Assembly: GCA_007693785.1 (NCBI GenBank)
Contig: RECY01000042.1
Span: 1 to 38,981 of the forward strand
Direction of reading: 5' to 3'
Origin: Phycisphaerales bacterium
GTDB taxonomy: Bacteria > Planctomycetota > Phycisphaerae > Phycisphaerales > UBA1924
DNA length: 38,981 nucleotides
Made by a program: the position numbers and the translations under genes. Positions 30,920 to 38,981 of this stretch are shown piece after piece. The stretch's first letter is position 1, and every line of letters starts with the position of its first letter. The notes beneath the pieces were generated by a model. It was not told where the DNA came from. It saw only the letters and a program-made list of their open reading frames with translations, and ran no database searches.

Positions 30920-31498
30920 TTACTGGGTGATGTCGGTGGCGGCTTCAATCGCGTCGACGACCTGTCGGATCTGGAAGGGCTTCTTGAGGAAGCTGTCGAA
31001 GCCTTTGGCGCGGAGGCTCTGGGCCTGCCCGTCGGTGAGCTTGCCGCTCATGGCGATGACCTTGGTCATCTGGAGGTTGTCGCTCTTGCGGACGAACTGG
31101 GGGAAGTCGCTGGCGTCGGTGTCGCCGAGGTGGACGTCGAGAAGGACGACGTGGGGTCGGAAGCGTTCGCAGACCATGCCCGCGCCGAAGGCGGTGAGGG
31201 CCGACTGGATCTCGTAGGTGGTTTTTTCGCCGAGGACGTTGGTGAGTGTGTCGACGATCTCGCGGTCGTCATCGACGATGAGGACTCGGCAGGAGCCGGT
31301 CTGCATGCCGTCCATGGGGATGCCGTGGGCGCGCATGAATTTCATGAGCTCGGAGACGGGGATGCGTCGGTCCTTGGAGCCGGGGATGCGGTAGCCGCGG
31401 AGGGATCCGCAGTCGAACCACTTGCTGACGGTCCGGGGGGCGACGTTGCAGAGCTTGGCGACCTCGCCGGTCGTGAGGACATCCTTTTCCAGTGGCAT
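30920..31498 (-). CDS. HTH-receiver response regulator
   Basis: 192-residue regulator with an unusual order. An N-terminal excisionase/MerR-like helix-turn-helix (LTTGEVAKLCNVAPRTVSKW, residues 8-27, then GYRIPGSKDRRIPVSEL) is followed by a receiver domain: D76-D78 (VDDDRE), phospho-acceptor D121 (VLLDVHLGD), S151 (AMSGKL) and K173 (LKKPF), all intact. It should be a phosphorylation-controlled DNA-binding protein. The ATG at 31498 follows GAGGA at a spacing of 7 nt. No sensor kinase gene is adjacent. It is divergent from the exported HEAT-repeat protein, and 577 bp separate the two starts. Confidence 0.93.
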   Translation of the reverse strand: MPLEKDVLTTGEVAKLCNVAPRTVSKWFDCGSLRGYRIPGSKDRRIPVSELMKFMRAHGIPMDGMQTGSCRVLIVDDDREIVDTLTNVLGEKTTYEIQSALTAFGAGMVCERFRPHVVLLDVHLGDTDASDFPQFVRKSDNLQMTKVIAMSGKLTDGQAQSLRAKGFDSFLKKPFQIRQVVDAIEAATDITQ

Positions 31499-32075
31499 GT
31501 GTCGTTCCTCGTAAAGGGAGGCGGAAGCCGTGCGTGGGCGTCGGCCCGTCCTGGGCCGGCCAAGGGGTGTTTCGGCGAATCCGGGGTGCGTCTTGACCGG
31601 TCGGGGGGGTTCGAGCGGATTTGTGCCCGGTCGGGGTTGGGGCGATCCCTCGGTCTGGGCGATGGCTTGCGGGGTGCGTAGCGGGCGTGGTGGCGGGGGT
31701 GCCCGGATTGACCGCGGGGATGGGGGGCGGTACCTTGACGTTCCGCCCGTGGGGCGTTCGATTTTTATGGCATGTGTTTGGGTTTTCGCTCGCCGCTCCC
31801 GGGTTTTGGGCTTGCAACAGCGGGGCGGGTCGGTTCGTAGGTGTGCTCGGCTGCGTCGTTGTTGTGCGTTCGCGGCTTGAGGTGGTGTGCCCGCGCGGGG
31901 TTGCCGCGGGGTGCGGAGACGGGAAGGATCGGGACTGTTCGCGCGGCGGCGTCGTCGCCCGGTTCTGAAACTTTGGACAGCATCGCGTGCATATGCCGTG
32001 TCTCGGCCCGTTCGCCCGGGCCCGGCGCGGTGGGCCGATCGGCCCGGTGCACGCGGACTTGACGGGGAGGCCGAA
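31499..32075. other. 577-bp divergent promoter region
   Basis: No convincing gene. It must hold promoters for both the HTH-receiver gene (minus) and the HEAT-repeat gene (plus). On the plus strand, TTGACG (31735-31740) is 16 nt from TTCGAT (31757-31762), next to an A/T-rich run up to 31768. On the minus strand the same A/T-rich stretch gives CATAAA but no good -35. The long region may carry operator sites for the regulator; no clear tandem repeat was seen. Confidence 0.45.
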
Positions 32076-34268
32076 GTGGCCCTGACCTCTGCTCGCCGGA
32101 ACGGCGTTCGCCGCAACTGGCTTCGTCGGAACTGCCTCGGCTGCGTGGCGGCGTTGGTGCTGGCGTCTGGCGTGGCGGCGCCCTCGTCGGCGTGGGCTCA
32201 GGAGGGGATGAACGAGCGGGAGCTGATCCGCGACATCATCCACTTCACGAAGATCAACCGCGCCGAAGCCGCCGACGTGCTGATGCGCGAGCTGCTGAGC
32301 CGCGAGATCAGCCCGGAAGACTTCACCCGCCTGATCGAGGACACGGGCGAGCTCGTCCGCTTTGAGGAGGCGCTGGCGCTGGCGGTCCGGACGCCGGAGC
32401 TCGAGCGGTCCGCGGCTCGACTCGCCCGGATGTACGAGCGGGGCAAGCTCGACCGCGCCCGCGACCCGGAGCAGATCGCCGAGAACATCGCGATGCTCAC
32501 CGGCGGCGCCCGCGGTCGCCTGCTCGCCCGCCAGCGATTGCTGGAAGCGGGGGAGTACGCGATGCCGCAGCTCCTGGCGGCGCTGCTGCAGCGGGCGAAC
32601 CCGTCGCTGCAGGCCGAGGTCCAGCGTCTGCTCATCGACAAGGGCCAGCAGGCGGTCACCCCGCTCGCGACGGCCCTGGCGAGCCTCGACCCGGTCCGTC
32701 AGGAGCTGGTCCTCACCGTGCTCGGGCAGATCGGTTCCGAGACGGTGGCCCCGTACATCCACGACCTGCTCGCGACGACGACCAACCAGGAAGTCGCCTC
32801 GGCCGGACGGCGCGCGATCACGCGCCTCGGGACCAACGACCCGGCCCGCGATGTCGCCGACTGGTACCTGGCGCTCGCGAACGATTATTACAACGAGCGT
32901 CGCCAGCTCACGAGCTTCCCTGGCGAGGAGCAGCAGCTGCTCTGGGGCTACGACGGCGGGCTCGGGCTGGTGATGACGCCGATCCGGACCGAGGTCTATC
33001 ACGAGGCGATGGCGATGCGTCTGAGCGAGCGTTCGCTGACGCTGCGGGGCGAGAACGCCGAGGCGTTGGCGTTGTGGGTCGCGTCGAACTATCGGCGCGA
33101 GCTCCAGCAGCCGCAGGGGTACACGAACCCGGTCTACCCGGCTTCTCGCCGGAGCGCGGAATACTTCGCGGTCGCGTCGGGGACGGACGTGACCCAGCGT
33201 GTGCTGGCGCGGGCGCTGGACGATCGGGACACGCCGCTGGCGCGTCGCGCGTTGGCGGCGATCGAGCGGACGGCCGGGAGCGCCGCGCTCCGCCAGGGCC
33301 CGCGCGGTCGCCAGCCCTTGCTGGAGGCGTTGGGTTACCCGAACCGTCGGGTGCAGATCGAGTCGGCGTTGGCGCTGGGATCGAGCCAGCCGCGGGAGAC
33401 GTTCGCGGGCGCCGAGCGTGTGATCCCGACGCTGGCCGACGCCGTGCGTGACGCGGAAACGCGGTACGCGGTGGTGCTCTCGAGCGATCAGGAGCTGTAC
33501 CAGGGATACCGGCAGATCGTGGAGCGTCTGGGGTATCAGGTGCTGCCGTTCTCGCCGCGTCTGGAGGCGCTGGCCGAGCCGCTCGCGAACGTTTCGGGCC
33601 TGGACCTGGTCGTGACGACGCTGGGCGAGGACTCGACCGAGGCGGCGATCGAGGAGGTCCGCTCCTCGGCGCGGTTCAGCGCGACCCCGGTGCTTGCCCT
33701 CATGCCCACGCGGGACTACACGCGTCTGCAGCGCCGGTATGAGCGCCAGCAGGGCGTGATGCTGCGTCCGATCGCGATCGACGAGCAGCTCTTCGCCAAC
33801 GCGGCGACCGAGCTGGTGCGGGTTGCGAGCGGCGGGCCGATCTCCGCGGAGGAGGCCCAGTCGTACGCGGAACGTTCGCTCCGGGTGCTGCGGGACCTGG
33901 CGATCGGCTCCAGCCCGGTGCTGGACGTGCGGGACGCGACCCAGCCGCTCATCGCGGCCCTCGGCACGCGGACCGGGCCGATCCGTCAGAGCGTTGCGGA
34001 CGTCCTGGCGCTGGTCGACGAGCAGCGGGCGCAGTCGGCGCTGATGGTGGCGGCTCTCGAGGCGAGCGGCGCCGAGCGCGTCATGCTCCTGAACCGCACC
34101 ACCGAGTCGGTCAAGAGGTTCGGCAGCATGCTCAGCCAGCGCCAGATCACGCGCCTGGTCGAGATCGCCCGCACCGGTTCGCCCGGCGAGGCGACGGCGG
34201 CCGCCGCCCTGATGGGCGCGCTCGACCTGCCCAACAACAACATTCTCCCGCTCATTCTCGACAACTGA
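32076..34268 (+). CDS. Exported HEAT-repeat protein with an embedded receiver-like domain
   Basis: 730 residues, no known family assigned. An N-terminal basic-hydrophobic signal (CLGCVAALVLASGVAA, cleavage near AWA/Q at 41) implies export. Residues about 140-260 and 365-460 are helical repeats of HEAT type (for example QEVASAGRRAITRLG), and 590-725 are again helical. Residues about 463-585 follow the receiver fold: strands YAVVLSSDQE, YQVLPFS, LDLVVTT, TPVLALMPT and GVMLRPI, but the phospho-acceptor Asp is Thr (T515), and the Lys is Arg (R564). It should not be phosphorylated. The GTG at 32076 has GGGGAGG at a spacing of 5 nt; longer in-frame starts lack a ribosome-binding site. Confidence 0.8.
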   Translation: MALTSARRNGVRRNWLRRNCLGCVAALVLASGVAAPSSAWAQEGMNERELIRDIIHFTKINRAEAADVLMRELLSREISPEDFTRLIEDTGELVRFEEALALAVRTPELERSAARLARMYERGKLDRARDPEQIAENIAMLTGGARGRLLARQRLLEAGEYAMPQLLAALLQRANPSLQAEVQRLLIDKGQQAVTPLATALASLDPVRQELVLTVLGQIGSETVAPYIHDLLATTTNQEVASAGRRAITRLGTNDPARDVADWYLALANDYYNERRQLTSFPGEEQQLLWGYDGGLGLVMTPIRTEVYHEAMAMRLSERSLTLRGENAEALALWVASNYRRELQQPQGYTNPVYPASRRSAEYFAVASGTDVTQRVLARALDDRDTPLARRALAAIERTAGSAALRQGPRGRQPLLEALGYPNRRVQIESALALGSSQPRETFAGAERVIPTLADAVRDAETRYAVVLSSDQELYQGYRQIVERLGYQVLPFSPRLEALAEPLANVSGLDLVVTTLGEDSTEAAIEEVRSSARFSATPVLALMPTRDYTRLQRRYERQQGVMLRPIAIDEQLFANAATELVRVASGGPISAEEAQSYAERSLRVLRDLAIGSSPVLDVRDATQPLIAALGTRTGPIRQSVADVLALVDEQRAQSALMVAALEASGAERVMLLNRTTESVKRFGSMLSQRQITRLVEIARTGSPGEATAAAALMGALDLPNNNILPLILDN

Positions 34269-34295
34269 GCCCGCGCGGGCCTCGCGAACACATCA

Positions 34296-34335
34296 ACCAC
34301 CCGCCCGCTCGCGATCACGCGTGCGGGCGGGTGGT
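34296..34335. terminator. Bidirectional terminator between the HEAT protein gene and phoU
   Basis: A perfect 13-bp GC-rich stem (34296-34308 / 34323-34335) with a 14-nt loop, 28 nt after the HEAT-protein stop and followed by CGTTTCC. It lies between convergent genes and can serve both; for the minus strand, the sequence after it is TGATGTGTTC. Confidence 0.65.
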
Positions 34336-34374
34336 CGTTTCCGGGTTTGGGTGCGGGGCGGGCGTCGGCGGGCG

Positions 34375-35091
34375 TTACATGCCCGAGGGGCGGCGGTTCT
34401 TGGCGTGCCGGATGATCTCGGCGGTTTCGAGATAGACCACGTCCTCGGCGATGTTCGCCATGAGGTCGCCGATCCGCTCCAACTCGCGGCCGAGGCGGTA
34501 GATCAGCAGGCCCGCGGCCGCGTGCGTCGGGTCGCGGGTGATCAGCTCGGTCGCCTCCTCGAACAGGCGTTTGTCGAGCTTGTCGATCGTCTTGTCGGCC
34601 GCGACGAGCGCGCGGGCGCGGTCCGCGTCCTCGTCCAGCACGGCGCGGAGCAACTCGTGGCACATCTGCGGGAGACGCTCGCTCAGGTCGCGCAGCGCGG
34701 TGGGCCACGACTCGGGCGGCTGCTCGGCGAGCTTGATCCCCACCTTCGCGATGCTGCACGCGTGGTCCGCGACACGCTCGATGTCCGCGTTCACCTTCAG
34801 GATGAACGCGATCACGCGGAAGTCCTTCGCCACCGGCTTGTGCAGCGTCAGCAGCTCGTGGCAGTCGCGCTCGATCGCGATTTCCTCGGCGTCGATCGCT
34901 TCATCGCGATCGCGCACCGCTCGGCACTGCTCGGCGTCCAGACGCCAGAGCGCGTCGAGCGCCTGCTCCAGCATCCCGATCGAGGACGACGCCTGACGCA
35001 CCAGACGACGCTTCAGGCCGATCAGCAGTTGCTCCAGCGTGGTGCCCGGAGCCGGCGGCCCGGAGCGCGATGCGTTGCCCGAAAACTGCAC
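34375..35091 (-). CDS. phoU: PhoU phosphate-signalling protein
   Basis: Cytoplasmic two-bundle helical protein that links the Pst transporter to PhoR and restrains phosphate uptake. The two repeats both show the metal-coordinating patterns: first FRVIAFILKVNADIERVADHAC (residues about 91-112), second GLLIYRLGRELERIGDLMANI (about 193-213), each with the E-R-x-x-D pattern. Length 238 is typical. The GTG at 35091 follows AGAGGA at a spacing of 5 nt. No pst genes or phoR are nearby, so the usual Pho operon context is missing. Confidence 0.94.
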   Translation of the reverse strand: MQFSGNASRSGPPAPGTTLEQLLIGLKRRLVRQASSSIGMLEQALDALWRLDAEQCRAVRDRDEAIDAEEIAIERDCHELLTLHKPVAKDFRVIAFILKVNADIERVADHACSIAKVGIKLAEQPPESWPTALRDLSERLPQMCHELLRAVLDEDADRARALVAADKTIDKLDKRLFEEATELITRDPTHAAAGLLIYRLGRELERIGDLMANIAEDVVYLETAEIIRHAKNRRPSGM

Positions 35092-35222
35092 GTCCGTCCT
35101 CTCCCCCCGCGCCCCGCGCTAGTCCGGCTCGCTGCGCCGGAGGCCAAACGGAACGATACGCGCCCGCCCGTCCCGCGGGGATGCCCCGAAGCCGAACCAC
35201 GCTTTGGCCCGAACCATTCAGC

Positions 35223-35228
35223 TAGCAT
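35223..35228 (+). promoter_or_regulatory. Candidate -10 element upstream of the methyltransferase gene
   Basis: TAGCAT lies 29 nt before the chosen GTG start (35258). The -35 region is weak. Transcription would begin near 35235, leaving a short leader with the GAGGA site. Confidence 0.3.
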
Positions 35229-35257
35229 CGGACGAAACCGCGTGCGAGGATGAGTCT

Positions 35258-36112
35258 GTGCCGAGTTCCGCCCACCCGAGCCCCACGCCCGAGCCGTCGC
35301 GAGCCTCCGCGCGGTTCGTGCGCACGTGGCGGGCCGGCGTGGCCCCCCTCGCGGAGGGGGCCGCGCGTCTCGCGGCTCGGGTCGAACGGCCCGCGCCGCT
35401 CGCGGTCTGGCGCGGGACGCTCGAACAAGGGGCGGCTTTCGATCCGCGAGGACGCCCGCACCCCGCGATGACCCGCAAACTCCGTGGCGAACTCACCTAC
35501 TGGGTCGCGGCCCATCGCGGCGAGGATCCCGCCCTTGACGGCGGACTGGAGCATCGATTCAGGGTGTGGCAGACCGCCCGGCTCCGCGAACTCGGCGAGC
35601 GGCTCGAACTCCGGGACGAGCGGGCGCTCCACGCGTGGACGTCGCGGGTTCAGGCGGTCGAGGTGGGGCCCGGGCCGATCCCCGCGCTCGGGGTGGCCCC
35701 GTGGCGCGCGGCGCTCGCGGTCGATCCGCTCGCGGACGGGTATCGGGCGGAGGGATTGGTGCCGACGTGGGCGGGGCACGTGGTGCTCGCGTCGTCGCCG
35801 GGTGAGCGGCTGCCCGCGCCGAGTGCGGCGTTCGACCTGGCGGTCTGCGAGAACGCGCTCGATCATTGCGAAGACCCGGCGCTGGTGCTCCGCGAGCTGC
35901 GCCGGGCCCTCCGCCCGGGCGGGCTGCTCTGGCTGCTTGTGGATCTCATGACCCACCGGGACGAGTTGCACCCCAGCCCGTTCGCCGACGAGGCCCGCGT
36001 GCGGGCAGTGCTCGGCGAAGCGGGGTTCCGGGTGCGGTGGCTGGGGGCGTGGGCGGGGGCGAGCCACCCGGCGGCGGCCCGTCAGTGCCGCGTGCTCGCC
36101 GAACGGGGCTGA
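35258..36112 (+). CDS. Class I SAM-dependent methyltransferase, substrate unknown
   Basis: Rossmann-fold methyltransferase of about 284 residues. Motif I is VEVGPGPIPALG, the acidic post-I strand holds LAVDPLADGY, motif IV region is FDLAVCENALDHCEDP and the following block LRPGGLLWLLVDLM is typical of the type-11 group. The N-terminal part (about 130 residues) is Arg/Ala-rich and unlike any family I know; it may bind the substrate. The GTG at 35258 was chosen for GAGGA at a spacing of 7 nt; the frame is open upstream to a TTG at 35204. It stands before the GspE/PilB gene, 254 bp away, and nothing in the context reveals its target. Confidence 0.85.
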   Translation: MPSSAHPSPTPEPSRASARFVRTWRAGVAPLAEGAARLAARVERPAPLAVWRGTLEQGAAFDPRGRPHPAMTRKLRGELTYWVAAHRGEDPALDGGLEHRFRVWQTARLRELGERLELRDERALHAWTSRVQAVEVGPGPIPALGVAPWRAALAVDPLADGYRAEGLVPTWAGHVVLASSPGERLPAPSAAFDLAVCENALDHCEDPALVLRELRRALRPGGLLWLLVDLMTHRDELHPSPFADEARVRAVLGEAGFRVRWLGAWAGASHPAAARQCRVLAERG

Positions 36113-36366
36113 CCGGATCGTGATGGCGGGGGCGTTCCGCCTCGAGCCGAGCTATTGGGGATCTGGGCAACTTGCGGGGTGCGGAGAGGGGGCGGTTTGC
36201 CCATTTTCTCGGTCGCGGGGTGCGGCGGTGCTGCATCGCGGGCCGATTGATAGGTGTAGGTGATTTCAGCGGGTCCTTGGTGAGGGGCGCAGGATTCGGG
36301 TGTGCTCGGTGTAGACTGGCGAGCCGGCCGCGGTTGTTGGCGGCTCGTGTGAAGAGGTTGCTGCGT

Positions 36367-38058
36367 ATGGGCATCGGCGTTGTGCTGCTGGAGCGTGGTC
36401 TGCTGAGCAAGGCGGACCTGGAGGCCGCGCTGGCCGAGCAGCGATCGACCGGCGACCGCCTCGACCGGGTGCTGGTGCGCCTGGGGCTGGTGGACCGGGA
36501 GCAGGTGCTCGAGGCGATCGGCGAGCAGTTCCACATGCCGGTGGTCGACTTGGCGACGACGGAGGTCGAGCAGGCGACGCTGGAGATGCTGCCCGCGAAG
36601 CTGGTCTATCGGCAGAACTGCGTGCCGATCCTCTTCAGCAGCGGGCGGCTCACGGTCGCGACGAGCGACCCGTTCGAACTGAGCGTGCTGGACGAGTTGC
36701 GGATGCTGACCGGGTGCGCGATCGACCTCGTGCTGGCCGACGAGGAAGAGCTGCACAAGTTCATCCGCGCCAACTACGGCGTCGGCGGTGACACGCTGGA
36801 CGAGATGGACGGCGACGCCTCGCGCGGCCCGAAGGCCGCGGGCGAGGACGCCGAGGCGCAGGCGGAGATCGAGCAGGCGCAGGAGGCGTCGGTCGTCAAG
36901 CTGGTGAACGACGTGCTGGCGGAGGCGATCGCGGAGCGCGCGACGGACGTGCACATTGAGCCGTACGAGCGCGAGCTGATCGTGCGGTACCGCATCGACG
37001 GCGTGCTGCAGCGTGCGAACGTGCCGTCGACGATCAACCGGTTCGGTGCGGCGATCGTGAGCCGCCTGAAGATCATGTCGAACCTGAACATCGCGGAGAA
37101 GCGCAAGCCGCAGGACGGGCGGATCACGTTCCGTCAGCGGCGCAAGGGTCGCGGCGTCGAGGAGTTCGACCTGCGCCTGAGCGTGATCCCGATGCTGTTC
37201 GGCGAAGGTGTCGTGCTGCGCGTGCTGAACAAGTCGGCGGTGCTGATGGACCTGGACGACCTCGGGATGCCGAGCCGCGTGCAGGCAACGTGGGACCGCC
37301 TGATCACACGCCCGCACGGGATCGTGCTGGTGACCGGGCCGACGGGGAGCGGCAAGAGCACGACGCTGTACGCGTCATTGAACCGGATCGTGTCGGACGC
37401 GGTGAAGGTGATCACGGTCGAGGACCCGGTGGAGTACCACGTCGGGGGTGTGAACCAGATCCAGGTGAACACGCAGACGGGGTTGAGCTTCTCGGCGGGG
37501 CTGCGGTCGATCCTGCGTCACGACCCGGACGTGGTGATGGTGGGCGAGATCCGCGACAAGGAGACGGCCGAGACGGCGATCCAGGCCTCGCTGACGGGTC
37601 ACCTGGTCTTCAGCACGCTGCACACCAACGACGCGTGCGGGGCGACGACGCGCCTCTTGGACATGGGCGTGGAGCCGTTCCTGGTGTCGAGCTCGGTGGA
37701 GGGCGTGCTGGCGCAGCGTCTGGTGCGCCGGGTGTGCGCCGAGTGTGCGCACGAGTACGAGCCGGAGCACGGGGAGACGCCGCCGGACTTTGAGCTGGGC
37801 GAGGGCGGGATGCTGACACGCGGGAGCGGCTGCCGCACGTGCCGGCAGACGGGGTACCGCGGGCGGCTCGGGGCGTACGAACTGCTGCGGGTCTCCGATG
37901 AGGTGCGGGAGATGATCATGTCGCGGAAGAACGCGCCGGAGATCGCGGCGAAGGCGTTCCGGGACGGCGACCTTTCGACGCTGAAGCAGGACGGGTACGC
38001 GAAGGCGCGGGCGGGCGTGACGACGATCAGCGAGGTGCTGCGGGCGGTGAGTGTCTGA
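36367..38058 (+). CDS. GspE/PilB family secretion or pilus assembly ATPase
   Basis: Hexameric ATPase powering a type II secretion system or type IV pilus. The 563-residue protein has an N-terminal GspE-type domain (residues about 1-135), an acidic linker (about 145-170), then the motor: Walker A GPTGSGKSTT (324-333), Asp box (VITVEDPVEY, 348-357), Walker B region DVVMVGEIRDKETAE (388-402), His box (STLHTND), and the C-terminal zinc tetrad C457, C460, C489, C492. The start ATG at 36367 has AGAGG about 9 nt upstream. PilB and GspE cannot be told apart by sequence alone; no pilC, pilT or gsp genes are next to it. Confidence 0.95.
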   Translation: MGIGVVLLERGLLSKADLEAALAEQRSTGDRLDRVLVRLGLVDREQVLEAIGEQFHMPVVDLATTEVEQATLEMLPAKLVYRQNCVPILFSSGRLTVATSDPFELSVLDELRMLTGCAIDLVLADEEELHKFIRANYGVGGDTLDEMDGDASRGPKAAGEDAEAQAEIEQAQEASVVKLVNDVLAEAIAERATDVHIEPYERELIVRYRIDGVLQRANVPSTINRFGAAIVSRLKIMSNLNIAEKRKPQDGRITFRQRRKGRGVEEFDLRLSVIPMLFGEGVVLRVLNKSAVLMDLDDLGMPSRVQATWDRLITRPHGIVLVTGPTGSGKSTTLYASLNRIVSDAVKVITVEDPVEYHVGGVNQIQVNTQTGLSFSAGLRSILRHDPDVVMVGEIRDKETAETAIQASLTGHLVFSTLHTNDACGATTRLLDMGVEPFLVSSSVEGVLAQRLVRRVCAECAHEYEPEHGETPPDFELGEGGMLTRGSGCRTCRQTGYRGRLGAYELLRVSDEVREMIMSRKNAPEIAAKAFRDGDLSTLKQDGYAKARAGVTTISEVLRAVSV

Positions 38059-38073
38059 ACCGCGGATGGCATG

Positions 38074-38100
38074 AAAAAAGCCCGAGCGGGACGCCCGGGC
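38074..38100 (-). terminator. Intrinsic terminator of eno
   Basis: On the minus strand, a 9-bp stem with one G-T wobble (38100-38092 / 38088-38080 arms, 3-nt loop) is followed by six T residues (38079-38074). It is 41 nt after the eno stop. It shares the 12-mer GCGGGACGCCCG with the repeat at 30836-30890. Confidence 0.85.
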
Positions 38101-38141
38101 CACGGGTTCTTGTTGCAGACCGACTACGCCGATTGTCCCGA

Positions 38142-38981
38142 TCAGCGCCACCACATCGTCGCGCCGTACTCGGCGGTGTCGCCCAGTTCCTCGGCGATGC
38201 GGATGAGCTGGTTGTACTTGGCGTTGCGGTCGCTCCGGCAGGGGGCGCCGGTCTTGATCTGCCCGCAGTTGGTCGCGACGGCGATGTCGGCGATCGTCGC
38301 GTCCTCGGTCTCGCCCGAGCGGTGGCTGAGCACGCAGGCGTAGCGGCTGCGGTGGGCGTAGTTGACGGCGTCGAAGGTCTCGCTCAGCGTGCCGATCTGG
38401 TTGACCTTGACCAGCACGGCGTTGGCGCAGCCTTCCCGCACGCCGCGTTCGATGAAGGACTTGTTGGTGACGAACACGTCGTCGCCGACGAGTTGGACCT
38501 TGCTGCCGAGGCGTTCGGTGAGCTTGCGCCAGCCGTCCCAGTCGTTCTCGGCCAGCCCGTCCTCGATCGAGCGGATGGGGTACTTCTCGCACCAGCTCGC
38601 CCAGAGGTTGATCAGGTCGTCGGAGCTCATGATCTCCTGGCTGGAGCTGAAGAACTTGTAGCCTTTCTTGCCGTCCTTCTCGGCCTCGTTCCAGAGCTCG
38701 CTGGTCGCGGGGTCGAGGGCGACGAAGATCTGCTCGCCCCACGTGTACCCGGCCTTGTCGACGGCTTCTTCGATGACTTTCAGCGCGTCCTCGTTGTCGG
38801 CGAGATCCGGCGCGAAGCCGCCCTCGTCGCCGACGGCGGTGGACATCTTGCGGGCCTTGAGGACGCTCTTGAGGGTGTGATAGATCTCGGTGCCGGCGCG
38901 GAGGGCCTCGTTGAAGTCGTCGAAGCCCCAGGGCTGGATCATGAACTCCTGGAAGTCGACGGTGTTGTCGGCGTGCTTGCC
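38142..38981 (-). CDS. eno: Enolase (C-terminal part, runs off the window)
   Basis: Glycolytic enzyme converting 2-phosphoglycerate to phosphoenolpyruvate; in many bacteria also part of the RNA degradosome. The visible 279 residues start at the edge with [17 protein letters not shown]. They hold DEGGFAPDL (catalytic Glu), [10 protein letters not shown] (metal Asp), [14 protein letters not shown] (metal Glu), VGDDVFVTN (metal Asp), the catalytic Lys in [22 protein letters not shown] and the substrate Lys in [11 protein letters not shown]. About 150 N-terminal residues are missing. The C-terminus matches the usual length. It is convergent with the GspE/PilB gene. Confidence 0.97.
   Translation of the reverse strand, partial: GKHADNTVDFQEFMIQPWGFDDFNEALRAGTEIYHTLKSVLKARKMSTAVGDEGGFAPDLADNEDALKVIEEAVDKAGYTWGEQIFVALDPATSELWNEAEKDGKKGYKFFSSSQEIMSSDDLINLWASWCEKYPIRSIEDGLAENDWDGWRKLTERLGSKVQLVGDDVFVTNKSFIERGVREGCANAVLVKVNQIGTLSETFDAVNYAHRSRYACVLSHRSGETEDATIADIAVATNCGQIKTGAPCRSDRNAKYNQLIRIAEELGDTAEYGATMWWR

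Noticed and set aside
1-38981. CRISPR array, insertion sequence, prophage or rRNA genes
   Set aside because: No regularly spaced direct repeats, transposase or integrase motifs, phage genes or rRNA signatures were seen on either strand.

Overview
The window is GC-rich bacterial chromosome. It is dominated by one co-directional ribosomal-protein super-cluster (S10 + spc + alpha type), flanked by housekeeping and envelope genes. Several traits suggest a planctomycete, probably of the Phycisphaerae. These are a ribosomal cluster with long spacers, no rpsD, infA, rpmD or adk in their usual places, a response regulator with an N-terminal excisionase-type helix-turn-helix, HEAT-repeat secreted proteins, and an isolated GspE/PilB ATPase. 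This placement is inference; no 16S rRNA gene is present.

Layout. 1-2110 (minus): the N-terminal part of ruvB and a secreted protein of unknown function, separated by a perfect long inverted repeat. 2111-20588 (plus): a promoter region and then rpsJ, rplC, rplD, rplW, rplB, rpsS, rplV, rpsC, rplP, rpmC, rpsQ, rplN, rplX, rplE, rpsN, rpsH, rplF, rplR, rpsE, rplO, secY, map, rpmJ, rpsM, rpsK, rpoA, rplQ. The order matches the classical S10-spc-alpha order, but most genes are separated by 65-475 bp instead of being tightly packed. Several spacers hold hairpins or promoter-like hexamers, so the cluster is probably several transcription units. 20634-20664: a good intrinsic terminator. 20713-23136 (plus): a membrane-anchored unknown protein and pheS. 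23167-26727 (minus): ctaB, ABC ATPase, ABC-2 permease and SCO1, a tightly coupled set that reads as cytochrome oxidase / haem maturation. 26831-29516 (minus): a secreted endonuclease/exonuclease/phosphatase-fold protein and a YgfZ-type protein. 29637-30734 (plus): an M42 aminopeptidase. 30920-31498 (minus): an HTH-receiver regulator. 32076-34268 (plus): an exported HEAT-repeat protein with an embedded receiver-like segment. 34375-35091 (minus): phoU. 35258-38058 (plus): a methyltransferase and a GspE/PilB ATPase. 38142-38981 (minus): the C-terminal part of enolase.

Most striking observations: (1) ribosomal protein L22 carries an N-terminal XRE-type helix-turn-helix of about 75 residues in the same reading frame, with a good Shine-Dalgarno sequence and no plausible internal start, giving a ribosomal protein with a DNA-binding-like domain. 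(2) S14 is the short 61-residue form normally built on a four-cysteine zinc site, but three of the four cysteines are gone. (3) S5 ends in an RGG-rich tail, L17 has an internal insertion of about 50 residues plus a tail, and MetAP has an acidic/proline insertion. (4) The exported HEAT-repeat protein contains a degenerate receiver-like domain and lies divergent from an HTH-receiver regulator. No tRNA, rRNA, CRISPR array, insertion sequence or prophage was seen.
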